A DNA stretch of 5,936 nucleotides, taken from NCBI GenBank assembly GCA_947374445.1, contig CANCBY010000160.1, positions 1 to 5,936 on the forward strand. Direction: 5' to 3'. Position numbers and translations under genes: made by a program. Below are positions 1 to 4,993 of the stretch, in pieces (the stretch's first letter is position 1; the number at the start of each line of letters is the position of its first letter). This DNA comes from Pseudobdellovibrionaceae bacterium (GTDB lineage Bacteria > Bdellovibrionota > Bdellovibrionia > Bdellovibrionales > Bdellovibrionaceae). The notes under the pieces are model-generated. The model was not told where the DNA came from. It did not search any database and worked only from the letters and a program-made list of their open reading frames with translations.

Positions 1-693
1 ACCGATATTTTTTGGTACATTGCTCAGATCATGACTTTTGAATCTCTCTACCGACACACCAATCTCATTGGCTCTTGGAACCTAGAGCAAACTAGAATTT
101 TTCTGGGTGTGGTTTTTGTGGCTGATGGCCTCTACATGATTTTATTTCACGACAATCTGGATCGCATGAGCGATCGCATTCGCAAAGGTGAGATGGATCT
201 TTTGCTAGCAAAACCTGTGAATTCGCAATTTATGATGAGCCTCAGCCGGGTTTCAACTGTGCTTATCGGCAATCTTATGGTCGGTACCAGCTACTTGATC
301 TGGGCCATAAGCCAAGCCCAAGACTTTCATTTTTTTCGGCTGCTATGGCTTATGATCTTAATTCCGTGCGGACTGATTTGCTTTTACACCATTCGTTTTT
401 TTATCGCTTCAACGTCAATTCTTTTTACTCGCTCTGAAAATTTACAGTACCTATGGTACCAACTTTATAAGCTAGGGCTGCGGCCTGACTCGATCTATGC
501 ACCTTGGTTACGTTTGATGCTGCTAACGATTCTTCCGGTAGGAGTCATCGCCAGTGTGCCCGCCCGGTTTTTACTAGAGCCTCCAAACTGGGGCCTCTTA
601 GCTTGGGTCCTATGTCTTGCAAGTCTTTTGATGTATGGCTCTCTCCGTTTTTGGAATTACTGCTTGAGTCACTACACTTCTGCATCTTCTTAA
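1..693 (+). CDS. ABC-2 family transporter permease (5' end cut by window)
   Basis: The frame is open from base 1 and continues upstream of the first in-window ATG (31), so the gene starts outside the window; about 230 residues are visible. It is an integral inner-membrane subunit of an ABC exporter of the ABC2_membrane_6 (DUF990) type. Two family hallmarks are seen: a cytoplasmic loop of the form RIRKGEMDLLLAKPVN after the first visible membrane span, and a later stretch SIYAPWLRLMLLTILPVG, resembling the family's 'iyP-wlr-ilPvgfia-yPa' segment before the last spans. Hydrophobic segments lie around GVVFVADGLYMILF, VLIGNLMVGTSYLIWAI, LLWLMILIPCGLICFY, LMLLTILPVGVIASV and LLAWVLCLASLLMYG. Family members are usually about 260 residues, so roughly 30 N-terminal residues are missing here. 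Such permeases normally sit beside an ATP-binding gene and a second permease, which I infer lie upstream. The substrate is unknown. Confidence 0.85.
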   Translation, partial: TDIFWYIAQIMTFESLYRHTNLIGSWNLEQTRIFLGVVFVADGLYMILFHDNLDRMSDRIRKGEMDLLLAKPVNSQFMMSLSRVSTVLIGNLMVGTSYLIWAISQAQDFHFFRLLWLMILIPCGLICFYTIRFFIASTSILFTRSENLQYLWYQLYKLGLRPDSIYAPWLRLMLLTILPVGVIASVPARFLLEPPNWGLLAWVLCLASLLMYGSLRFWNYCLSHYTSASS

Positions 694-707
694 TCTTCAT
701 CATAAAC

Positions 708-712
708 AGGAG
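708..712 (+). promoter_or_regulatory. Shine-Dalgarno of the OsmC-family gene
   Basis: AGGAG ends 6 nt before the ATG at 719. It fixes the start of the OsmC-family protein, and with only 25 nt between the two genes it suggests that osmC-like translation is initiated independently on a shared transcript with the permease. Confidence 0.7.
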
Positions 713-718
713 AACAAC

Positions 719-1126
719 ATGGTCCAAGTCAACGGAATCTACCAAGGCGAAAAACACTGCGAAATCACGCACGGCCCATCACAATCAATGATTGAAACCG
801 ATGCCCCTAAAGACAACCACGGTAGAGGCGAAAAATTTTCTCCCACTGATCTCGTAGGCACAGCCCTTGGCAGTTGTATCATCACGACAATGGCGATCCT
901 GACAGAAAAAGATGGCATCGAACTCAAAGGCAGCCGCTTTCAAGTACAAAAAATTATGGGAGCCAATCCGCGCCGGATTTCAGAGCTTAAAATTTTGCTC
1001 GAGCTTCCGGCTAAAATTACAAAAGAGATGAGACCACGCCTTGAGGAGATTGCTCACAGCTGCCCTGTGCAGAAAAGTTTGCATCCTGATTTGGTTGTAT
1101 CTTTAGATTTTAGCTATAGTCTCTAG
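719..1126 (+). CDS. OsmC/Ohr-family protein (probable thiol peroxidase)
   Basis: A 135-residue protein of the OsmC superfamily, cytoplasmic and probably reducing organic hydroperoxides with a redox-active cysteine pair. The family signature FSPTDLVGTALGSC (residues 40-53) carries the putative peroxidatic Cys53, and the second conserved cysteine is Cys115 in HSCPVQKSL. Both are present and suitably spaced, and length matches the small YhfA/OsmC-like subgroup. An acidic-basic loop (DAPKDNHGRGEKFSP, about 28-42) takes the place where OsmC proteins have a conserved 'D-P--GG-g--p-P' segment; R37 could supply the catalytic arginine, but that is inference. The gene follows the permease by 25 nt and may share its transcript. 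Its stop codon overlaps that of the convergent membrane-protein gene. It could be a redox-inactive OsmC-like protein with another role; family membership is firm, substrate is not. Confidence 0.88.
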   Translation: MVQVNGIYQGEKHCEITHGPSQSMIETDAPKDNHGRGEKFSPTDLVGTALGSCIITTMAILTEKDGIELKGSRFQVQKIMGANPRRISELKILLELPAKITKEMRPRLEEIAHSCPVQKSLHPDLVVSLDFSYSL

Positions 1127-1854
1127 CGATTGAAATTGCCTGCGGGCTGCCTTTTACCACATTGTCTGACGGCCTGATAAAAAGTGCGTACTTCAGGGCA
1201 TTTTCTATCTATGTACTGCCCAAAAAGGCAAGAAGCCAAAAGGACTAGCGCAACCGGATAAGCAGTGTGCCTTAGCAAGCTTTTTCCCCAGCCAGCGGAA
1301 TCCGATAATCTAAATCTTCGGATCAAGCCTGCACTCATACAGAATTGAAATAAAGAATCCGCTAAAATTGTCGGCGACATCCAAACAAAATAAATTGCAG
1401 TACCAAATACAGCCACGATGAGCACAAAAGCCAAAATTAATATTCCAACTCCTCCATCATCACTTGAGGATTTACCTGTAAGCCAATCTGGCATATTGTG
1501 ACTGGGATCTTCTGGAAGTTCATATAGCAGATCCTCGGCTGTATACGAATCTTCCGACAAATTTTCTTCCTGAGACTTATTATTGTCTCCAATCCTTGTG
1601 CCGTAAACTCGAGGCGCGCTCGGAGGTCTAGTCGGCGAATTCGAAGTGGCGCCCCAAGTTGTTCTTCGCGAAGGATCATTGAATACATAACCGCCCAACT
1701 GAGGCAAAATCCAATCAAGCCAAAGGATATCGGTCAGAAATACTAAGCAGACCTTCTCTACGAGAGCCAAACACTTGCTAGCAATCCAGACAAGTAGGTT
1801 ACTGAAAAAATAATAAACATGTGTCCACGAAGTGAGAACCGCAAAAGAAGCCAA
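1123..1854 (-). CDS. Unrecognised multi-span membrane protein, TTG start uncertain
   Basis: An open frame of 243 residues whose family I do not recognise. From the TTG at 1854 it shows a long hydrophobic N-terminal part (about 13-50), a polar, Ser/Pro/Asp/Glu-rich linker (about 60-135) that looks disordered, a clear transmembrane segment ILILAFVLIVAVFGTAIYFVW (about 138-158), and a further hydrophobic stretch (about 198-213) followed by a basic, Cys-containing tail. The only start available after the in-frame TGA near 1891 is TTG, with GGAGG (1865-1869) 10 nt upstream, which is rather far. The 1758-1970 frame runs into it with a sequence that would extend its N-terminus naturally, so the true protein may be about 280 residues and require a -1 shift. 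Its length and membrane pattern make chance unlikely. It converges with the OsmC-family gene. No function can be assigned. Confidence 0.6.
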   Translation of the reverse strand: MASFAVLTSWTHVYYFFSNLLVWIASKCLALVEKVCLVFLTDILWLDWILPQLGGYVFNDPSRRTTWGATSNSPTRPPSAPRVYGTRIGDNNKSQEENLSEDSYTAEDLLYELPEDPSHNMPDWLTGKSSSDDGGVGILILAFVLIVAVFGTAIYFVWMSPTILADSLFQFCMSAGLIRRFRLSDSAGWGKSLLRHTAYPVALVLLASCLFGQYIDRKCPEVRTFYQAVRQCGKRQPAGNFNR

Positions 1855-1970
1855 TTCTTTAGTGCCTCCGGATTTCGCGCTATACTTTCAATAAACATGC
1901 GCGGCCTTGGAGGCAGCTTCTCTGAACCAGTTCTTAAATTATTGACCGTTTTTTTGGCTACAGAACTCAT
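1758..1970 (-). pseudogene. Displaced N-terminal frame of the membrane protein, or small overlapping ORF
   Basis: From the ATG at 1970 this frame encodes 70 residues. Residues 1-38 (start MSSVAKKTVNN, then RPRMFIESIARNPEALK) are soluble and helix-like. After residue 38 the frame overlaps the 243-residue membrane-protein frame by 97 nt and ends at 1758. If the reading frame moved back one base right after the AAG codon at residue 38, translation would continue K-E-L-A-S-F-A-V into the membrane protein without a break, giving about 280 residues. This suggests a sequencing error, a disabling mutation, or a programmed -1 shift (the local tetramer A-AAG is known as a slip site in IS3-family elements). 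The alternative is a real separate small gene whose tail, FSLRGHMFIIFSVTYLSGLLASVW, is itself hydrophobic. The Shine-Dalgarno before 1970 is weak. Confidence 0.4.
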
Positions 1971-1995
1971 GCCTGTAAATATCGGAAAATTTTCG

Positions 1996-2048
1996 AAATT
2001 CTTTAAATCAAGACTTTGGCCCCTCGCGCAAAACAAAAAAGGGAAGCC
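1996..2048. repeat. 53-bp direct repeat, left copy
   Basis: Matches 2751-2803 in the same orientation at an offset of exactly 755 bp, with 48 of 53 positions identical (differences at 2000, 2001, 2019, 2020 and 2034). The shared core includes TTTAAATCAAGACTTTG and CCCTCGCGCAAAA, then an A-run and GGGAAGCC. The copy ends abruptly at the point that corresponds to the loop of the terminator in the right copy, so it holds only one terminator arm. It lies between the antitoxin gene and the membrane-protein gene. Confidence 0.9.
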
Positions 2049-2069
2049 GTGTAATCCTTCTTAGTCGTC

Positions 2070-2384
2070 CTACCTGATTTTGAGTTTCAAATTAGGGATC
2101 GCTTTCCTGATCTCCTCAACATCAACCAAACTACCAATTATATATTGATGAATAAGGCTTCCTAGTAAAGTTTGATAACCAATACCCTTTTTTGCTGAAA
2201 TTTTCTTGAAATCCTCAAAATCCTTCTGCGAAACACGCGCCGTAAAACGCGATTCTTTTTTCATTTTGGCCAGCGAAATAGCCTCAGTTCGACGAGGTAC
2301 CTTGCCTTCAACTCGAACCACAGAATCAACATCAATTGGTCGATTCATGAAATCATCAGCCGTTATTTTTTTACGTCTTGCCAT
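2070..2384 (-). CDS. brnA: BrnA-type / CopG-like antitoxin (RHH DNA-binding)
   Basis: A 104-residue probable antitoxin that neutralises the BrnT toxin by direct binding and represses its own operon. The first 45 residues are basic and polar (start MARRKKITADDFMNRP), the usual place of toxin contact or flexible region. A ribbon-helix-helix-like unit follows: the strand SRFTARV (45-51), a first helix (about 53-66) and the turn and second helix KGIGYQTLLGSLIHQYI (66-82), close to the CopG-antitoxin pattern 'kkGi-YQtLi---I'. Its ATG lies inside the toxin gene (22-nt overlap), with AGAGG 7 nt upstream (2392-2396), the coupled order toxin-then-antitoxin typical of brnTA loci. The symbol is given from the pairing with BrnT; the protein itself could equally be filed under the CopG antitoxin family (PF12441) rather than BrnA proper (PF14384). 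Confidence 0.8.
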   Translation of the reverse strand: MARRKKITADDFMNRPIDVDSVVRVEGKVPRRTEAISLAKMKKESRFTARVSQKDFEDFKKISAKKGIGYQTLLGSLIHQYIIGSLVDVEEIRKAIPNLKLKIR

Positions 2385-2638
2385 ATTTTAACCTCTGCTT
2401 TTGTAGCTTTTCTTGCCGAGACGATTCGAATCATATTCTCATCTCGGTAACAGTAGACAACAAGTAGAACCCGCGACCGGCTAGACATTCCAATGGCTTT
2501 AAATCGATGCTCATCGCTCGAATCATCCATGACCTGTGCGTAATCCGCACTTTCGATCACAGTCACAGCCTCTTCAAATGAGATCTTGTGCTTTTTCTGG
2601 TTAATTTTGTTTTTAGCCTGATCCCACGCGTATTTCAT
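2363..2638 (-). CDS. brnT: BrnT family toxin (RelE-like ribonuclease)
   Basis: A 91-residue type II toxin of the BrnT family (PF04365), a RelE-fold ribonuclease that blocks translation when free of antitoxin. Family features are visible in order: W5-D6 and the K/N-rich start WDQAKNKINQKKHKISFEEA (5-24, with K16-H17 and F21-EEA), R45 in the middle (DEHRFKAIG), the hydrophobic strands RVLLVVYCYR (56-65), and the C-terminal signature RIVSARKAT (71-79). Length equals the family's usual about 90 residues and nothing appears truncated, so it is probably active. The ATG at 2638 directly abuts a perfect 12-bp palindrome and has no good Shine-Dalgarno, so toxin translation may be weak compared with the antitoxin, which has one. 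The pair stands alone between two 53-bp repeats, suggesting gain by transfer. Confidence 0.9.
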   Translation of the reverse strand: MKYAWDQAKNKINQKKHKISFEEAVTVIESADYAQVMDDSSDEHRFKAIGMSSRSRVLLVVYCYRDENMIRIVSARKATKAEVKIWQDVKK

Positions 2639-2650
2639 GACTCTAGAGTC
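2639..2650. promoter_or_regulatory. 12-bp palindrome, candidate brnTA operator
   Basis: GACTCTAGAGTC is a perfect palindrome touching the brnT start codon. RHH antitoxins bind such symmetric sites to autoregulate, so I infer an operator. A further GAGTC half-site occurs at 2693-2697. Binding is not shown by the sequence alone. Confidence 0.45.
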
Positions 2651-2676
2651 GCACCAAATTTGCTATTTGTCCATAC

Positions 2677-2682
2677 ATTATC
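2677..2682 (-). promoter_or_regulatory. Possible -10 element for brnTA
   Basis: On the minus strand this reads GATAAT, five of six matches to TATAAT, about 38 nt before the brnT ATG. No convincing -35 box lies 16-18 nt further upstream, so the assignment is weak. It would place the palindrome at 2639-2650 in the early transcribed region. Confidence 0.3.
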
Positions 2683-2750
2683 AAGTTCAGTCGAGTCACC
2701 TGCAGTGTCTCAAAATAATCCACAGCATGCTGAGCTAGATAATTTAACTA

Positions 2751-2803
2751 AAATCTTTTAAATCAAGACTTTGCTCCCTCGCGCAAAATAAAAAAGGGAA
2801 GCC
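2751..2803. repeat. 53-bp direct repeat, right copy
   Basis: Partner of 1996-2048, same orientation, 48/53 identical. Here the repeat runs into an intact hairpin, one arm of which (GGGAAGCC with its A-run) belongs to the repeat and the other (CCTCCCTTTTTT) lies just outside it. This copy is therefore likely the original site, directly downstream of the DHS-like gene's terminator in the direction of transcription. Confidence 0.9.
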
Positions 2804-2820
2804 AGCCTCCCTTTTTTATT
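2787..2820 (-). terminator. Rho-independent terminator of the DHS-like gene
   Basis: On the minus strand, GGGAGGC and GCTTCCC form a GC-rich stem (with one G-U pair) around a very short loop, flanked by an A-run before it and TTTTTTATT after it. It starts 34 nt downstream of the DHS-like stop codon. The symmetric A and T runs make it potentially bidirectional. Confidence 0.85.
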
Positions 2821-2854
2821 CACTTAATCGAATGAAATTTTCCTAACTGTCGCC

Positions 2855-3844
2855 TTACCAGCCGAGAATGTAACCAAACATCAACGGTGCAACAATCGAA
2901 GCATCGCTCTCAACAATAAATCTTGGAGTGTCGATTTCAAGTTTACCCCAAGTGATTTTCTCATTCGGCACAGCGCCTGAGTATGATCCATAAGAAGTTG
3001 TTGAATCAGAAATTTGGCAGAAATATTTCCAGCACTTAACTTCTGTGTACTCTAAATCTTGATGAAGCATCGGCACCACACAGATTGGGAAGTCCCCTGC
3101 GATACCGCCACCAATTTGAAAAAATCCGATGTCTGCTTTTTTAGAAGCGGCCATGTACCACTCAGCCCAACTCATCATGTAACTGATGCCAGACTTTACC
3201 GTGTTCACGTTCTTGATATTGCCTTTGATATTGTGACCGGTAAAAATATTACCAGTCGTTGAATCTTCCCAACCTGGAACGACCATTGGAAGATTTCTTT
3301 CAGCGGCAGCCAACAACCAGCTGTCTTTAGGATCAATCTGATAATATTTTTTTAACGATCCATTCAAAAGAATTTTATAGAAATACTCATGCGGAAGGTA
3401 AGACTCACCTTTTTTTTCAGCCTCAGTCCAGACTTCCATGATAGCGCCTTCGATACGGCGGATGGCTTCTTCTTCAGGGATGCAAGTGTCAGTCACCCGG
3501 TTCAAGTGACGATCCAAAAGTTTTTGCTCATCTTCAGGAGTCAAATCACGGTAGTTAGGAACACGCACGTAGTGATCATGAGCCACCAAGTTATAGACAT
3601 CTTCTTCAAGATTGGCGCCAGTGCAAGAGATCGCATGCACTTTACCTTGACGGATCATCTCAGCCAAAGACAAACCGATTTCAGCCGAGCTCATTGCGCC
3701 TGCCAATGTCACTACCATTTGTCCACCCTTTTCAAGATGGGTTTTGTATCCAATAGCTGCATCCCGCATCGCCGCCGAATTGAAATGGCGATAATGATGA
3801 TCGATAAAATTAGAAATGACACCTTTGGTAGCCTTATAAGACAT
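2855..3844 (-). CDS. Deoxyhypusine-synthase-like protein (probable polyamine enzyme)
   Basis: A 329-residue cytoplasmic protein of the deoxyhypusine synthase family (PF01916), NAD-dependent enzymes that transfer the aminobutyl group of spermidine or putrescine. Seen: the N-terminal MVVTLAGAMSSAEIGLSLAEMIRQGKV (43-69), the nucleotide-binding SCTGANLEED (73-82), and near the C-terminus SGAVPNEKITWGKLE (289-303), which carries the W-G-K motif of the catalytic lysine (K301, equivalent to Lys329 of the human enzyme), then ESDASIVAPL. Bacteria have no eIF5A, so the likely product is homospermidine or spermidine, as proposed for bacterial homologues (called SpeY in some work). The ATG at 3844 is chosen because GAGGAG (3850-3855) precedes it by 5 nt; an upstream in-frame TTG at 3901 has no such site and falls on a probable -35 box. 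It is followed by its own terminator. Family is certain, the exact reaction is not. Confidence 0.9.
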   Translation of the reverse strand: MSYKATKGVISNFIDHHYRHFNSAAMRDAAIGYKTHLEKGGQMVVTLAGAMSSAEIGLSLAEMIRQGKVHAISCTGANLEEDVYNLVAHDHYVRVPNYRDLTPEDEQKLLDRHLNRVTDTCIPEEEAIRRIEGAIMEVWTEAEKKGESYLPHEYFYKILLNGSLKKYYQIDPKDSWLLAAAERNLPMVVPGWEDSTTGNIFTGHNIKGNIKNVNTVKSGISYMMSWAEWYMAASKKADIGFFQIGGGIAGDFPICVVPMLHQDLEYTEVKCWKYFCQISDSTTSYGSYSGAVPNEKITWGKLEIDTPRFIVESDASIVAPLMFGYILGW

Positions 3845-3872
3845 GGATTCTCCTCTTGAAAACTGAAAGTAG

Positions 3873-3901
3873 GTTTTAGGGACAACCGCCTCGGTTTTCA
3901 A
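3873..3901 (-). promoter_or_regulatory. Probable sigma-70-type promoter of the DHS-like gene
   Basis: On the minus strand TTGAAA (3896-3901) and TAAAAC (3873-3878) are separated by exactly 17 nt, giving five of six and four of six consensus matches. Transcription would start around 3866, leaving a short leader with the GAGGAG site before the ATG at 3844. This makes the DHS-like gene at least partly independent of the tatD-tcdA transcript. Confidence 0.45.
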
Positions 3902-3933
3902 GTAAAATATTTCAAGAAAGCTGTCATGAAAAA

Positions 3934-4065
3934 CTATTCTTTTTCAGGGTTTCTCATACGGGCGTAGCGAGAGAGCTTCCAGTGATGGCGGATCGTGAGA
4001 ACAGTCATGCCTAAACCAAGAACGATGATCACAGCACTCAAACTAAAGAAAATAAATACGCCCAT
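3934..4065 (-). CDS. 43-residue single-span membrane protein
   Basis: A short frame starting MGVFIFFSLSAVIIVLGLGM and ending ARMRNPEKE. Residues 3-25 form one clear transmembrane helix, followed by a basic, cytoplasm-type tail (RHHWKLSRYARMR) as expected from the positive-inside rule, so the N-terminus is probably outside. The ATG at 4065 has GGAG (4072-4075) 6 nt upstream, and the frame starts 29 nt after the tcdA stop, both arguing for a real co-transcribed gene rather than chance. A perfect 7-bp AT-rich inverted repeat (TGAAAAA / TTTTTCA, 3927-3946) spans its stop codon; it is too weak to call a terminator. I do not recognise a family. Small membrane proteins of this kind often regulate or stabilise larger complexes, but no partner is evident here. 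Confidence 0.65.
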   Translation of the reverse strand: MGVFIFFSLSAVIIVLGLGMTVLTIRHHWKLSRYARMRNPEKE

Positions 4066-4094
4066 CTATTGCTCCAAATCCAAAAAACTAGCGG

Positions 4095-4946
4095 CTACTT
4101 CTGAATGATCTGTCGAACAACCCAAGAGGCCATTTGCAACCCAAAAGCGCCAGTCACGAAGCTGGCTGTCCCGTAGATTGTGCGGCGCTTGTCGCAAGAG
4201 TGCAAATCATTCTGACCTTGAGGGCAAACACACTTGAAGCCCTCGCCATTGTCATAATGCAGTTCTTCAGGAACCATCGGTACTTCTTCGGAGAAAACAC
4301 AAGGAACACCAAAGTCCCCTTCTGCCGGGAACGCATACTGTTGACGGAGCATTTTGCGCACCTGGTGTGCCATAGGATCGGTGTGTGTTTTTGCAAGATC
4401 GACCATCTTCGCCATCGAAGGATCAAGCCTTGCCGACGCACCTGTTGATGTAATCATTGGAATGCCCAGTTCGCGACAAGTCGCAATCAGATGGCATTTC
4501 GCAGTTAAGTTGTCGATGCAATCCACAACAAAGTCAGGTTTGTTTTTGAGTAAAATCTCTTTCGAGTTTTCTTCGTTATAGAAAACAACCATGTCGTTAA
4601 CCACGGCCTGCGGATTGATTTTCCTAAGACGCTCGGCCATCACTTGCGCTTTTTTACGACCAACAAGCCCTTGCAATGCATGCAACTGTCGATTGCCGTT
4701 GGTGATACAAATCTCATCAAAATCCACCACTGTGAGTTGGCCGACTCCACTGCGGGCCAAGCTCTCGGCCGCCCACGAACCCACTCCGCCAAGACCAATG
4801 ACCGCCACATGCGCGCCAAAAAGCTTTGACATGTTTGCATCACCTACCAAGCGCCCCATGCGATCAAACCGACGGTGCAAAACATACTTAGTCTCTGGGA
4901 TCACTGGCATAGTCATAGAAGATGATTCAGTGCTGGTGGTGTTCAT
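4095..4946 (-). CDS. tcdA: tRNA threonylcarbamoyladenosine dehydratase TcdA
   Basis: A 283-residue E1-like (ThiF/MoeB superfamily) enzyme that uses ATP to cyclise t6A to ct6A at position 37 of ANN-decoding tRNAs. Seen: the N-terminal RRFDRMGRLVGDANMSKLFGAHV (25-47), the nucleotide-binding loop GLGGVGSWAAESLARSG (51-67), D75 and the adenylate-contacting NGNRQLHAL (83-91), the internal VDCIDNLTAKCHLI (141-154), MVDLAKTHTDP (181-191), DFGVPCVFSEE (211-221) and a C-terminal GTASFVTGAFGLQMASWVV. The alignment with remembered E. coli TcdA is continuous; the protein is slightly longer, mostly through an N-terminal Ser/Thr-rich extension. A Cys-rich segment KCVCPQGQNDLHSC (238-251) is unlike the E. 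coli protein. The ATG at 4946 follows AGGAG (4953-4957) by 6 nt, 47 nt after tatD. In E. coli TcdA works with the CsdA-CsdE sulfur system, which is not seen here. Confidence 0.93.
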   Translation of the reverse strand: MNTTSTESSSMTMPVIPETKYVLHRRFDRMGRLVGDANMSKLFGAHVAVIGLGGVGSWAAESLARSGVGQLTVVDFDEICITNGNRQLHALQGLVGRKKAQVMAERLRKINPQAVVNDMVVFYNEENSKEILLKNKPDFVVDCIDNLTAKCHLIATCRELGIPMITSTGASARLDPSMAKMVDLAKTHTDPMAHQVRKMLRQQYAFPAEGDFGVPCVFSEEVPMVPEELHYDNGEGFKCVCPQGQNDLHSCDKRRTIYGTASFVTGAFGLQMASWVVRQIIQK

Positions 4947-4993
4947 TTGCGACTCCTGGAATCTTTTGCAAGCTTTTGAAGCTAACTGTGAAA

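Noticed and set aside
1996..2048. The repeat as a tRNA-derived attachment site
   Set aside because: It shows neither a T-loop GTTCRA-type motif nor a CCA end, and no integrase is seen, so an att site is not supported beyond the direct-repeat structure.
1819..2064. 81-residue + strand frame over the left repeat and the membrane-protein 5' end
   Set aside because: No Shine-Dalgarno, Lys/Phe-rich low-information sequence ending in the repeat; the minus-strand frames explain the region better.
2723..2732. 10-bp palindrome CAGCATGCTG upstream of brnT
   Set aside because: Short enough to arise by chance and far from any good promoter match; not called as a site.
1996..2803. The flanking repeats as ends of an insertion sequence
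   Set aside because: They are direct rather than inverted, and no transposase frame or remnant lies between them.
3389..3859. 156-residue open frame on the + strand opposite the DHS-like gene
   Set aside because: It lies entirely antisense to a clearly conserved enzyme, with no ribosome site and a composition typical of a shadow frame.
3927..3946. TGAAAAA/TTTTTCA inverted repeat as terminator of the small membrane-protein gene
   Set aside because: The stem is only 7 bp and almost wholly A-T, and the stop codon is in the loop; too weak to terminate.
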